In this document: piece after piece, positions 27,125 to 35,793 of the stretch
Numbering within the stretch: position 1 is the first letter of the stretch
Layout: every line of letters begins with the position of its first letter
Source of the DNA: Hyphomicrobium sp.
GTDB taxonomy: Bacteria; Pseudomonadota; Alphaproteobacteria; Rhizobiales; Hyphomicrobiaceae
Direction: 5' to 3'
NCBI GenBank assembly: GCA_022843145.1
Contig: JALHOF010000008.1
Coordinates: forward strand, 124,001-188,000
Length of the DNA stretch: 64,000 nucleotides
The notes under the pieces: model-generated
Seen by the model: the letters and a program-made list of their open reading frames with translations, nothing else
Told to the model about the DNA's origin: nothing
Databases searched by the model: none
Translations under genes and position numbers: made by a program

Positions 27125-28150
27125 ATGAGCCGGGAGCATCCGATCGACGTCTCGATTCTGGTTGTCAGCTACAATACGCGGGCGCTGACGCTTGCGGCAT
27201 TGCAGTCCGCCGTTCGCGAAACGCATGATACCGCCTTCGAGATCATCGTCGTCGACAACGCCTCGACCGACGGGTCAGCCTCGGCCATCGCCGAAACGTT
27301 CCCCGGCATCCGTCTCATCGCCTCGCCCGCCAATCTCGGCTTCGCGGCGGCCAACAACCTCGCCGCCCGATCCGCGCGCGGCCGTTTCCTCCTGCTCCTC
27401 AATCCCGATACCGTCGTCCTCGACCGCGCCATCGACAGGTTGCACGCCTTTTCCCTGGCGCGGCCCGAAGCGCGCATCTGGGGCGGCCGAACCGTCTTTG
27501 CCGACGGCACCCTCAACCCGGCGTCGTGCTGGGGCCGCATGACACCGTGGAACCTCTTCTGCCGTGCGGCGGGCCTGACCGCGATGTTCCGCGACACCGA
27601 GTTCTTCAACCGCGAAGCCTATGGCGGCTGGGCGCGCGACACCGTGCGTGAGGTCGACATCGTCTCAGGCTGCTTTCTGATGATCGAGCGCGCCTTCTGG
27701 TGCGAGCTCGGCGGGTTCGATCCGGCCTTCTTCATGTACGGCGAGGAGGCCGACCTCTGCCTCCGCGCTCGCGCGCTTGGCGCACGACCCGCCGTTACGC
27801 CCGAAGCCACCATCGTTCACCTCGGCGGCGCTTCGGAGACCGCCCGCACCGTCAAAATGGTCAAACTCTTGGCGGCGAAGGCTTCGCTCGTCTCGCGCCA
27901 TTTCCATCCCTCGACGCGCCCGATGGGCCGCGCCCTACACGCCGCCTGGCCACTCTCGCGGCTGTTCGCTCACACCCTGCGCGCCGCTCTGACCGGGCGC
28001 GCCGCCGATCGCGAAGCCGCCGCCACCTGGGGCGAGATCTGGCGGCAGCGCGTCCACTGGCGATACGGCTATCGCAACCACGCTGGCACATCCGCTGTTC
28101 CCGCCCCCGCAGCCGCCCCCTCCCTCACATCTCCTCCTGCAAGGTCCTGA
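27125..28150 (+). CDS. Glycosyltransferase family 2 (rhamnosyltransferase-like)
   Basis: 341 residues from the ATG at 27125, where the GT-A fold starts (ISILVVSYNT-like, here VSILVVSYNTRALTLAAL). The nucleotide-sugar site VVDNASTDGS and the DxD-like stretch LLLNPDTVVLDR are plain, as are GGWARD...VSGCFLMIERAFW and the acidic LGGFDPAFFMYGEEADLCLRA. This is the architecture of rhamnosyl and related transferases that act on lipid-linked or surface glycans in the cytosol. It begins a plus-strand run with the next two genes, which follow at 2 bases and with overlap. Confidence 0.88.
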   Translation: MSREHPIDVSILVVSYNTRALTLAALQSAVRETHDTAFEIIVVDNASTDGSASAIAETFPGIRLIASPANLGFAAANNLAARSARGRFLLLLNPDTVVLDRAIDRLHAFSLARPEARIWGGRTVFADGTLNPASCWGRMTPWNLFCRAAGLTAMFRDTEFFNREAYGGWARDTVREVDIVSGCFLMIERAFWCELGGFDPAFFMYGEEADLCLRARALGARPAVTPEATIVHLGGASETARTVKMVKLLAAKASLVSRHFHPSTRPMGRALHAAWPLSRLFAHTLRAALTGRAADREAAATWGEIWRQRVHWRYGYRNHAGTSAVPAPAAAPSLTSPPARS

Positions 28151-28152
28151 GC

Positions 28153-29067
28153 ATGCCGCGCACCATTGAACATCCGAACGCGGCCCGTCCCCCGGTCATC
28201 GTCCGTCCCTACGGGCAACCCGGTCCCGACGACGACATCCGCTTCTCGATCTGCACCCTCGTCAACGATCGCGCTCAGTACGAGCAAATGCGCGCCTCAT
28301 TCAAAGCCGGCGGCTTCGAGGCTCCGGGCTGCGAGTACATGTTCATCGATAACACCGGCACCGACCAGACCTGCGCCTACCGTGGCCTCAACGCGATGCT
28401 CAATGCCGCGCGCGGGCGTCACGTCATCCTCTGCCATCAGGACGTGCGCCTGCTGACCGACAGGCGCGACACGCTCGTTGCACGCCTCGCCGCGCTCGAC
28501 CTCGTCGATCCCGCATGGGCGCTGGCAGGAAACGCCGGCGGCGTCAGCCCTGGCACGCTCGCAGTTCGCATAACCGATCCCCACGGCGCCGACCAACGCG
28601 TCGGACACTTTCCTGCCCGCGTCATGAGCCTCGACGAGAACTTCATCGTGGTCCGCCGCGATGCCCGTATCGGATTTTCCGCAGATTTGTCCGGGTTCCA
28701 TTTCTATGGCGCCGACATTTGTCTCAACGCCGACATCATGGGCCACAGCGCCTACGTCATCGACTTCCACCTCGTCCACCTATCCGCCGGCAAGAAAAAC
28801 GGCGCGTTCGATGAAATGGAGCATCGTTTCCGCGCCAAGTGGTCTCGCGCCCTGGCGCCGCGTTGGATGCAAACGACCTGCAGCCTGCTGCGCCTGTCCG
28901 GCGATACGATCGGCCAGATCACCGGCCGCCTCGCGGAAGCGCCGTTTCGCAAGCTATCGCGGCGCTTGCCCACAGCTGCCGGCTGGACCAAGCCCGAAAC
29001 TGCGGCACCCGTCGCGGCCAGCGACATCGCCGTCGGCACGGCGCCTGCGCCGGACGCCGCCGGATGA
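28153..29067 (+). CDS. Glycosyltransferase-like protein (Glyco_tranf_2_5/StrF type)
   Basis: 304 residues starting 2 bases after the previous stop. The core RFSICTLVNDRAQYEQM, EYMFIDNTGTDQTCAY and HVILCHQDVRLLTDRRDTL looks like a GT-A fold of the family that includes StrF: the nucleotide site is IDN and the metal site appears to be HQDVR. FSADLSGFHFYGADICLNA is a strong family marker. A C-terminal tail from about 265 is Ala/Pro-rich. The substrate is unknown. Its stop codon overlaps the start of the flippase gene (ATGA), so the three genes 27125-30476 are one transcription unit. Confidence 0.75.
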   Translation: MPRTIEHPNAARPPVIVRPYGQPGPDDDIRFSICTLVNDRAQYEQMRASFKAGGFEAPGCEYMFIDNTGTDQTCAYRGLNAMLNAARGRHVILCHQDVRLLTDRRDTLVARLAALDLVDPAWALAGNAGGVSPGTLAVRITDPHGADQRVGHFPARVMSLDENFIVVRRDARIGFSADLSGFHFYGADICLNADIMGHSAYVIDFHLVHLSAGKKNGAFDEMEHRFRAKWSRALAPRWMQTTCSLLRLSGDTIGQITGRLAEAPFRKLSRRLPTAAGWTKPETAAPVAASDIAVGTAPAPDAAG

Positions 29068-30476
29068 GCGCTCAGCAGGGCATCGCCGGACATCTCGAGC
29101 CAGCGCCGGGCGCGCACGGCCTGCGCGATCGGCTTGCGCAAAGCGATGCTTCCGCCACCAAGCCTGCTGCCGCCGTCCGCAGCTTGACACAGCGCATTGC
29201 CGGTCAAGGCGCTCTTCTCTTCACCGGTTTCGCCGCCGCGCAGGGCTTCTCGTTCCTGCGCAATGCGCTCATCGGACACGGATTGTCGAAGGGCGACTTT
29301 GGCATCGCCGCCACCATCACACTGCTGCTGCAGCTCGTAGAGACACTGTCCGACCTCGGCACCGATCGCATGATCGTACAGGCGCGCGACGGCGACGATC
29401 CCGACTTCGTCGCGACCGCGCACACGACGCTTCTCGTGCGCGGCGCCCTAACCGCGCTCCTGCTCTATTTCGCCGCCGGGCCCGCCGCGCAGTTCTTCGC
29501 AATTCCCGACGTGACGTGGGCGTTGCAGCTCGTCGCGCTCGTTCCCCTCGTCAAGAGCTTCCAGCATCTCGACTATCGCCGCGCGCAGCGCCGCTACGAC
29601 AACCGCCCGCAAATCCTGATCGAAGTCTTGCCGCAGGCGGCGGCCCTCGCCGCGGCGCTGCCGCTGCTCGCCACGCCGGGCGGTTACGCCGTCGCGGTCT
29701 GGCTGGCATTGCTGCAGGCGACGACAATGGTTGGACTGTCGCATCTTCTCGCCGAGCGGCCCTATCGGATATCCGCGAACCGAACCATTCTCCGCCGCTT
29801 CGTCGCATTCGGCTGGCCGATCTGGCTCAGCGCCTTCCCTCTCGCCGCCGTGTTCCAGGGTGATCGCATCATCATCGGCCGTATGCTCGGCATGGAGGAG
29901 CTTGCAGCCTATTCCGCGGCCTTCATGATCACGATGGTTCCTGGTCTCGTTGCCGCCAAGGTCGGCCACGCCTTGATGCTGCCGGCACTTGGCGCCGCGC
30001 GCGATGACGCCGCCACCTTCGCGCGCCGCTTCGCGCGTCTCACCGAGGCGACCGCCTGCGCCGCAGCGCTCTATCTCGCGCTGTTTTTGGCATTCGGCGG
30101 CGCCGTCCTCCCGCTCGCATTCGGCGCGGCTTATACCGGGCTCGGCGCCGTCGCCGGCTGGCTCGCGGCGATGTGGTCGATCAGGATGCTGCAGGCGGTA
30201 CCCGGCATGGCGCTGATGGCGCTCGGCATCACCCGGCCATTCCTCACCGCCGGATTGATCCGCTCAACGGCGCTCGTCCTGTCGCTCGCCGCCGCCTACC
30301 AGGGGATGGGGCTCGCCGCGATTGCCGCCGCCGGCGTCGCGGGAGAGTTCGTCTCGCTCGTCTATGTCGCGTGGCGGCTCGACGCCGAACGCCAAGGTTT
30401 GATGCCGGCCCTGCTCCTCCGCGCGCTGATCCTGATCCCTGCCGCGGCTCTCGGCCTCGCCCTCGCACTCCGCTAG
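29064..30476 (+). CDS. Wzx-type oligosaccharide flippase
   Basis: 470 residues from the ATG at 29064, which overlaps the previous stop; a longer frame up to 28839 is the shadow of the upstream gene. About 12 hydrophobic segments with small charged loops fit the polysaccharide-transporter branch of the MOP superfamily. LFTGFAAAQGFSFLRNALIGHGLSKGDFGI near 50-80 is the usual first helix pair, and FGWPIWLSAFPLAAVFQGDRIIIGRMLG near 250-278 the central one. It would flip lipid-linked repeat units across the inner membrane for the Wzy-like polymerase. Confidence 0.87.
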   Translation: MSAQQGIAGHLEPAPGAHGLRDRLAQSDASATKPAAAVRSLTQRIAGQGALLFTGFAAAQGFSFLRNALIGHGLSKGDFGIAATITLLLQLVETLSDLGTDRMIVQARDGDDPDFVATAHTTLLVRGALTALLLYFAAGPAAQFFAIPDVTWALQLVALVPLVKSFQHLDYRRAQRRYDNRPQILIEVLPQAAALAAALPLLATPGGYAVAVWLALLQATTMVGLSHLLAERPYRISANRTILRRFVAFGWPIWLSAFPLAAVFQGDRIIIGRMLGMEELAAYSAAFMITMVPGLVAAKVGHALMLPALGAARDDAATFARRFARLTEATACAAALYLALFLAFGGAVLPLAFGAAYTGLGAVAGWLAAMWSIRMLQAVPGMALMALGITRPFLTAGLIRSTALVLSLAAAYQGMGLAAIAAAGVAGEFVSLVYVAWRLDAERQGLMPALLLRALILIPAAALGLALALR

Positions 30477-30477
30477 G

Positions 30478-30553
30478 GCGCGGTTGCATATGGGCAACTG
30501 AAGCGCAAGCAATGAGCGCGGTTGCATGTGGGCAACCGAAGCGCAAGCAATGA
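30478..30553 (+). repeat. Two tandem 38-base repeats
   Basis: Copies at 30478-30515 and 30516-30553 start GCGCGGTTGCAT and end GCGCAAGCAATGA, differing at only two or three bases. Each contains a short stem GGTTGC/GCAAC(C). They lie just after the flippase stop, between convergent genes, and may work as paired transcription-stop or RNA-stabilising hairpins. Confidence 0.7.
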
Positions 30554-30631
30554 GCGCGGGTGGGCCTGCCGGAGGCGGGCTTGCTTTGGCAAGCGTCGCC
30601 GCCCGAAGCGCGACCAGACGATGATTTCAGA

Positions 30632-31876
30632 TTACTTCGAGAGCGCCGTGGCCGATCCGGCCACGACCGGCTTCCGGCACCGCGCCAGCGCCATATCATA
30701 GGCGCTCAGCAACCGTCCGCGCTCGTTCTCCCAGCGCAGCATCGCTTTGGCCCGTTCCGCCCCGCGTGCGACGAGGTCGGCATGCAGCGCCGTGTCATCG
30801 ATCAGTTGCGCCATTCTCCGCGCAAGATCGGCCGGCGAGTTGTCGGCGGCATAGAGCGAGGCGTCACCGGCGATGCGCCGCCCCTCGACGAGATCGAATT
30901 GAACGAACGGCACGCCGAGCGTCATGTACTCGAAGTGCTTGTTCATCGAGATCTTGTCGTTGTAGCCGTTTTTCGGATCGGGGATGACGCCGATGTCGAA
31001 CGCCGAGAACGACTGCATCAGCGGCGCGCCCGACTGGAAGCCGGTGAATGTCACGTAATCGTCGAGCCCGCGCTCCGTCGTCAGCCGCTGCAGGTTCGGC
31101 AACTCCGTACCGGAGCCGACGATGGCACACTGGATATCGCGGCGGCCCTGACGATGGACCAGTTCGGCCATCGCCTCGATTAGCAGGTCGACGCCGTCCT
31201 GCGCGCCCATGATGCCGACGTAACCGACAAGATGCTTGCGCCCGTTCTTCAACGCAACGGCAGGCGTCGTGCGTTGGAACCGCTTGAGATCCGGTATCGA
31301 GCGGACGACGAACACGCGATCGGGGTCCATGCCGCCGCGCGAGATCGCGATCGAGCGGAAGGTATCGTTGGTGGCGATCGACACGTCGGCGGTCTGGAAC
31401 GTCAGGCGCTCGAGCGCCAGCAGCAGCGTATGGAACTTGCCGCGTTTGCCGAATTTCGCTTCGTAGAGCTCGGGGTTGATGTCGTGGTGGTCGAACACGA
31501 ATGGCTTGCCGAACAGGTATTTCCAGAAACCCGCGACCAGGAACAGCAGATCGGGCGGATTGCATGCCTGCACGACATCGAAGCCGACTTTGAAGTACGC
31601 CTTGACCGAAAGGGCGAACTCCCACGCCAGAGCCCAACCGTATTCGAGCGCATATCCCGCCGCGCCGTCGGCCTCGATCGGCAGCGGGTGTCGGAACACG
31701 TGGATGCCTTCGAGCACTTCGTAAGGCGCGGTGAACTTGCCGCCCTTCGGACAGATGACCGACACCGTATAGCCGGCCTCGCGCAGCGTGCGCGCCTCCT
31801 GCCAAACTCGCCGGTCGAGCGGCACGGTCAGGTTCTCGACGATGATCAATACACTCGGCGACTTCGACACGCTCAT
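30632..31876 (-). CDS. Glycosyltransferase family 4
   Basis: 414 residues from the ATG at 31876, preceded by GGGAG; the frame opens further up at 31993 with residues of no domain character. The N-terminal half has VENLTVPLDRRVWQEARTLREAGYTVSVIC, the donor half VGYVGIMGAQDGVDLLIEAM and CAIVGSGTELPNLQ, and the EX7E-like loop is NKHFEYMTLGVPFVQFDLVEG. This is a retaining GT4 enzyme of the WbuB/WecG-like set that acts on lipid-linked glycan. It faces the flippase gene across the tandem repeats. Confidence 0.88.
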   Translation of the reverse strand: MSVSKSPSVLIIVENLTVPLDRRVWQEARTLREAGYTVSVICPKGGKFTAPYEVLEGIHVFRHPLPIEADGAAGYALEYGWALAWEFALSVKAYFKVGFDVVQACNPPDLLFLVAGFWKYLFGKPFVFDHHDINPELYEAKFGKRGKFHTLLLALERLTFQTADVSIATNDTFRSIAISRGGMDPDRVFVVRSIPDLKRFQRTTPAVALKNGRKHLVGYVGIMGAQDGVDLLIEAMAELVHRQGRRDIQCAIVGSGTELPNLQRLTTERGLDDYVTFTGFQSGAPLMQSFSAFDIGVIPDPKNGYNDKISMNKHFEYMTLGVPFVQFDLVEGRRIAGDASLYAADNSPADLARRMAQLIDDTALHADLVARGAERAKAMLRWENERGRLLSAYDMALARCRKPVVAGSATALSK

Positions 31877-32130
31877 CCGCTCCCACTTGGCGCGCGATGT
31901 CGTGAGCGCGCCGTCCCCGTGCGAGATTGTGGGCCGAAGCGGTAAAGGATCCCTTGGGCTAGAAGGACAGCGCGCGCTTGCCATGCGTCTCATTTCGGGA
32001 CGGCCGCGGGTTCAGATTCCACGCTCCCGCCTCGTCACTCGTCTTGCGAGACGGCCCGTTTCTTGCGAACAAGGATTGGATCGGTCATTAAGCGATCGTT
32101 AAGAGTTCAATCGCACGAGTTGGTGACACC

Positions 32131-32364
32131 ATGTTTCGTATTCCCCGTTCGCAGCCCTGGCCCCCCGCCATCGACTTGGCGACCGTGCGCGAAACGCTTC
32201 TCTACATGCACGATGACATGAAGCGCGTGCCCGGACTGGAATCTGTCGCCGAAGCACTTCAGACGGCCCTCGCCGAGATCGAGACGGCCGAACGGCAGGC
32301 GAATCAAACTCGCCGCACCCAGCTCTCGCCAATCGCCGCGAAGTTCATGCCGGTCTGGCGCTGA
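32131..32364 (+). CDS. Small protein of unknown function
   Basis: 77 residues with no signal peptide. Two predicted helices occupy most of the length (TVRETLLYMHDDMKRVPG and ESVAEALQTALAEIETAERQANQTRR). The C-terminus SPIAAKFMPVWR is conserved-looking. No family is recognised. It lies 254 bases after the divergent glycosyltransferase start and 143 before the histidine kinase, on the kinase's strand, so it could be a partner of that orphan kinase. Coding confidence rests on clean composition and a full-length frame with plausible codon use. Confidence 0.55.
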   Translation: MFRIPRSQPWPPAIDLATVRETLLYMHDDMKRVPGLESVAEALQTALAEIETAERQANQTRRTQLSPIAAKFMPVWR

Positions 32365-32507
32365 CGCGAAAAATATCGCAAAACTGCCTTAAATCAGCCA
32401 TTTCGGCGAATTTAACGATTGTCCGTACACACGTGCGTTAACCGCTGCTTATCCAATCGCCGCTAACTTGGTTCGTAACTTTTGCTCATACGAACCATGC
32501 GCGGACC

Positions 32508-33407
32508 ATGCTCAACGGCGCTTTCGGAACAACGCGATCCAATTCGCTGATGAACGAGTACGCCTCGCTTCTCGGCGACGCGGTCCTGCGTCATCGAGCC
32601 CGCATCGCCGAGCAGTCGGCGCGCATCGAGGCCGAACTGGCGAGTAAGGTGAAGTCCGAGTTCATCGCCAACATGAGCCATGAGCTTAGGACGCCGCTCA
32701 ATACCGTCATCGGCTTCTCAAAGCTCCTGGCCGAGCATGAGCGCCGCAAGCTCCCCGATACCGAGATTGTCGAGTACGCGCAGCTCATCAACGACGCCGC
32801 CGCTCACCTGCTCGCCGTCATCAACGACATCCTCGACATCTCGAAGATCCAGAGCGGCCGCTACACGCTGGACGCCCGCGAGATGAATATCGACGAAATC
32901 CTCCAGTCGGTGATCGCGTCTTTCCGCGCCGCCGCCGACGAGGCCGGCGTCAAGATCCACAGCCGCATGGCCATCGACCTGCCGCCCATTCGAGGCGATG
33001 CCGTCAAATTCCGCCAGATCTTCACCAACCTCTTATCCAACGCCGTCAAGTTCACGCGCGCCAATGGTTCGATTACGGTCGAGGCGCTGCGCGGCAGCGA
33101 CGGCAGCGTGACCGTGCTCGTGCGCGATACCGGCATCGGCATGGGCGACGACGAGATCCTCGTCGCTCTCACTCCTTTCGGCCAGGTCGACGGCAGCCGC
33201 GCCCGGTGGCGCGAGGGCACCGGCCTCGGTCTGCCCATCGCCAAGGCGCTCGTCGAGCTGCACGGCGGACGGCTCGAGATTCGCAGCGCCCGCGGCATGG
33301 GCACTGAGATCGCGGTGATTCTGCCCTCGCGGTACGCCGTTTCCGCCGCCGAGACCAACGATAGCTATCTCCATCACGACCAGGACGCGACCAACGCCAC
33401 GATTTGA
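32508..33407 (+). CDS. Soluble orphan sensor histidine kinase
   Basis: 299 residues. A short N-terminal helix with no transmembrane segment and no PAS or GAF domain leads straight to the HisKA domain, with phospho-acceptor His58 in NMSHELRTPLNTVIGF. The HATPase domain follows with N-box FTNLLSNAVKFT, G1 DTGIGMG and G2 GTGLGLPIAKALVELHGG. It autophosphorylates and passes phosphate to a receiver, but no response regulator is adjacent; the nearest are the receiver fragment at 1-147 and the sigma-54 regulator at 48266. The signal is probably cytosolic. The HerA-like gene follows 28 bases later. Confidence 0.88.
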   Translation: MLNGAFGTTRSNSLMNEYASLLGDAVLRHRARIAEQSARIEAELASKVKSEFIANMSHELRTPLNTVIGFSKLLAEHERRKLPDTEIVEYAQLINDAAAHLLAVINDILDISKIQSGRYTLDAREMNIDEILQSVIASFRAAADEAGVKIHSRMAIDLPPIRGDAVKFRQIFTNLLSNAVKFTRANGSITVEALRGSDGSVTVLVRDTGIGMGDDEILVALTPFGQVDGSRARWREGTGLGLPIAKALVELHGGRLEIRSARGMGTEIAVILPSRYAVSAAETNDSYLHHDQDATNATI

Positions 33408-33435
33408 ATTTTTAGGTTTGAACGGGGAATCTGAA

Positions 33436-35526
33436 ATGCAACTCACCTCACCGATGCTCGACCGGAGCGGGCATCACGCCGACGGCTCGATCGGACGCAT
33501 CGTGTCCGTGACGGGCTCAAAGGCCATCGTGCTGCTCGATGGAAATGGTGACGGCCGGGTTCGCGCGATCAACGAGCGCCCTGAAATGGGTACCCTGCTC
33601 GGCATCGACACCGCCAACACCGTCGTTCTCGCCATCGTCTCGGCCCTGAGCGTTCCGGTTCCTGCCCAGCGCGATGGCGACAGCGAGATCTGGATCGCGG
33701 AACTCGGCCTCGTCGGCGAGTTGTGGAAGTCGACCAGCGAACGCGGCGCCACCTTCAATCGCGGCGTGACGGTCTATCCCGCCCTCGGCGACCGGGTCCG
33801 CGTCGCGTCCAAGGCCGAACTCGAGCTTGCGTTCTGCGGCGACATGGCCCGTTCGGTCCGCGTCGGCAGCATCCGGCAGGACAGCTCCATTCCTGCAATG
33901 GTCCGCGTCGACGACCTGCTCGGCAAGCACTTCGCCATCCTCGGCACCACCGGCACCGGCAAATCTTGCACGACCGCCTTGATCCTGCGCTCGATCCTGC
34001 AGAAGAACCCGGCCGCGCACATCGTTTTGCTGGACCCGCACAACGAATACGCCACCGCATTCAGCGAGTGGGCCGAAGTCATGAACCCGCGCAACATGCA
34101 GTTGCCGTTCTGGCTGCTGAACTTCGAGGAAATCATCGAGGTTCTCATCGGCGATAACGAGCGCAAGGCCGAGATCGAGATCCTTCAGGAGCTGATCCCG
34201 ATCGCCAAGAGCCGCTACAATACCGGCCGCGCGAACGAGTCGAATAAGATTCGCCGCGGCGTGCTCGATACCGGCCGCTTCACCGTCGACACCCCTGTTC
34301 CCTACCGCATTTCCGACCTGACCAGCCTCATCGACGAGCGCATGGGCAAGCTCGAGAACAAGCGCGATCTCGCCCCCTATCGCAACCTGAAGGGCCGCAT
34401 CGACGCGATTTCACAAGATGCGCGTTACGCCTTCATGTTCGGCTCGCTGACCGTCTACGACGGCATGACCCAGGTGCTCGGGCGCATCTTCCGCGTTCCA
34501 GTCAATTCCAAGCCGATCACCATCATCGAGCTGACTGGCATCCCGACCGAGATCGTCAACGTCGTCGTTTCGGTCATCTGCCGTCTCACCTTCGATTTCG
34601 CCCTGTGGAGCGAGGGCCAGGTCCCTGTCACCGTGGTATGCGAGGAAGCCCATCGCTACGTTCCGGCCAATCCCAGCGCCGGTTTCGAGCCGTGCAAACG
34701 CGCCATCGCCAAGATCGCCAAGGAAGGCCGCAAATACGGCGCATCGCTGTGCATCGTGACCCAGCGTCCGGCTGAAATCGATCCGACCATCCTCAGTCAG
34801 TGCAACACCGTATTCGCGCTGCGCATGTCCAACGACAAGGACCAGCACATCGTGCAGTCGGCCGTTGCCGACACCGGCTCGGGCCTCTTGGAGTTCCTGC
34901 CGTCGCTCGGCCAGCGCGAGGCGATCGCGTTCGGTGACGGCATGACGCTGCCGGTCCGCATCAAATTCGACGAGCTTCCGAAGAACGCGCTTCCGCGTTC
35001 TTCGACCGCCCGCTTCACCGAGAAGTGGCAAAAGTCGATCGGCGACGAAGGCTTCCTCGAGCAGGTCGTCGAGCGCTGGCGTGCGTCCGGCATCGGCTCG
35101 GCGGGCGATGCCGCCCAACAAGCCGCCCTCATGGCCGACGCCCTCGGCTTCGGCGATCACGCCGAACCGGTGGACGTGCAGCCCGCTTTCGAAGACGACG
35201 GCTACGGCTACGCCAACGCGGAACCGCCTGCCGCGCTCCGTGTGCGCGAGCCGGACGTGCTGCGCCCGCAGCAGCCCGCGCCGGCGCCCGCCGGCAACTA
35301 TGGCCATCAGGTCAACCCCAACCGCACTGCGCCGCAGCTGCGCAAGGACACGACGCCGACCGGCGGCAATCTCGGCATGTCGTCGCGCGCACCAAACCCC
35401 GGCATCCGCCGCGAGCTGATGTCGCCGCAATCCGCAGCGCCGGCCGCACCCTCTGCCGAGCCTGCTGTCACGGCCGGCGTCCGGTCCTTGCGCGAGCGTC
35501 TGCTGCAGCGGCCCACCGGCCGCTGA
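33436..35526 (+). CDS. HerA/DUF87-type hexameric ATPase
   Basis: 696 residues from the ATG at 33436, with GGGGAA upstream (a TTG at 33418 is also in frame). The N-terminal domain resembles the HAS-barrel (GRIVSVTGSKAIVLLDG). The ATPase core has Walker A GTTGTGKS with Lys176 and Walker B VVCEEAH with Glu403/404, then LCIVTQRPAEIDPTILSQ. This is the HerA/VirB4-FtsK family of pumping ATPases that move DNA or protein. The last 160 residues are Pro/Ala-rich and probably disordered. No NurA-type nuclease is next to it, so a role in DNA-end resection cannot be assumed. Confidence 0.85.
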   Translation: MQLTSPMLDRSGHHADGSIGRIVSVTGSKAIVLLDGNGDGRVRAINERPEMGTLLGIDTANTVVLAIVSALSVPVPAQRDGDSEIWIAELGLVGELWKSTSERGATFNRGVTVYPALGDRVRVASKAELELAFCGDMARSVRVGSIRQDSSIPAMVRVDDLLGKHFAILGTTGTGKSCTTALILRSILQKNPAAHIVLLDPHNEYATAFSEWAEVMNPRNMQLPFWLLNFEEIIEVLIGDNERKAEIEILQELIPIAKSRYNTGRANESNKIRRGVLDTGRFTVDTPVPYRISDLTSLIDERMGKLENKRDLAPYRNLKGRIDAISQDARYAFMFGSLTVYDGMTQVLGRIFRVPVNSKPITIIELTGIPTEIVNVVVSVICRLTFDFALWSEGQVPVTVVCEEAHRYVPANPSAGFEPCKRAIAKIAKEGRKYGASLCIVTQRPAEIDPTILSQCNTVFALRMSNDKDQHIVQSAVADTGSGLLEFLPSLGQREAIAFGDGMTLPVRIKFDELPKNALPRSSTARFTEKWQKSIGDEGFLEQVVERWRASGIGSAGDAAQQAALMADALGFGDHAEPVDVQPAFEDDGYGYANAEPPAALRVREPDVLRPQQPAPAPAGNYGHQVNPNRTAPQLRKDTTPTGGNLGMSSRAPNPGIRRELMSPQSAAPAAPSAEPAVTAGVRSLRERLLQRPTGR

Positions 35527-35793
35527 TCGGGCTATCCGGCCTGCTCCCGCTAGCCCGTCGAGCCGTGCGGCGATCGGGCGGCATAGCAGTGTGGCCAGCT
35601 GGTCGAGTTGCAGCGCCACGCGCATGACGACCTACACCAAATGCTGGCGTCAGGTTTCTGCCACCGGTTTTCCCAAATCGTGAGCCGGCCGCTGTTGAGC
35701 GGCCACGCCCCAACTGGTACATGGTTAACTTGACTCGCACGCCCGCCGCCCATTCAGGACGCCCGCGCGTGCGATCCCTGGCGGAGACTTCAG

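Noticed and set aside
30478-30553. CRISPR-like array
   Set aside because: Only two units with no spacers between them; this is a tandem repeat, and no cas genes are near.
33436-35526. HerA-NurA anti-phage system
   Set aside because: No nuclease, SIR2 or DUF4297 partner gene lies next to the ATPase; the neighbours are a histidine kinase and manC.
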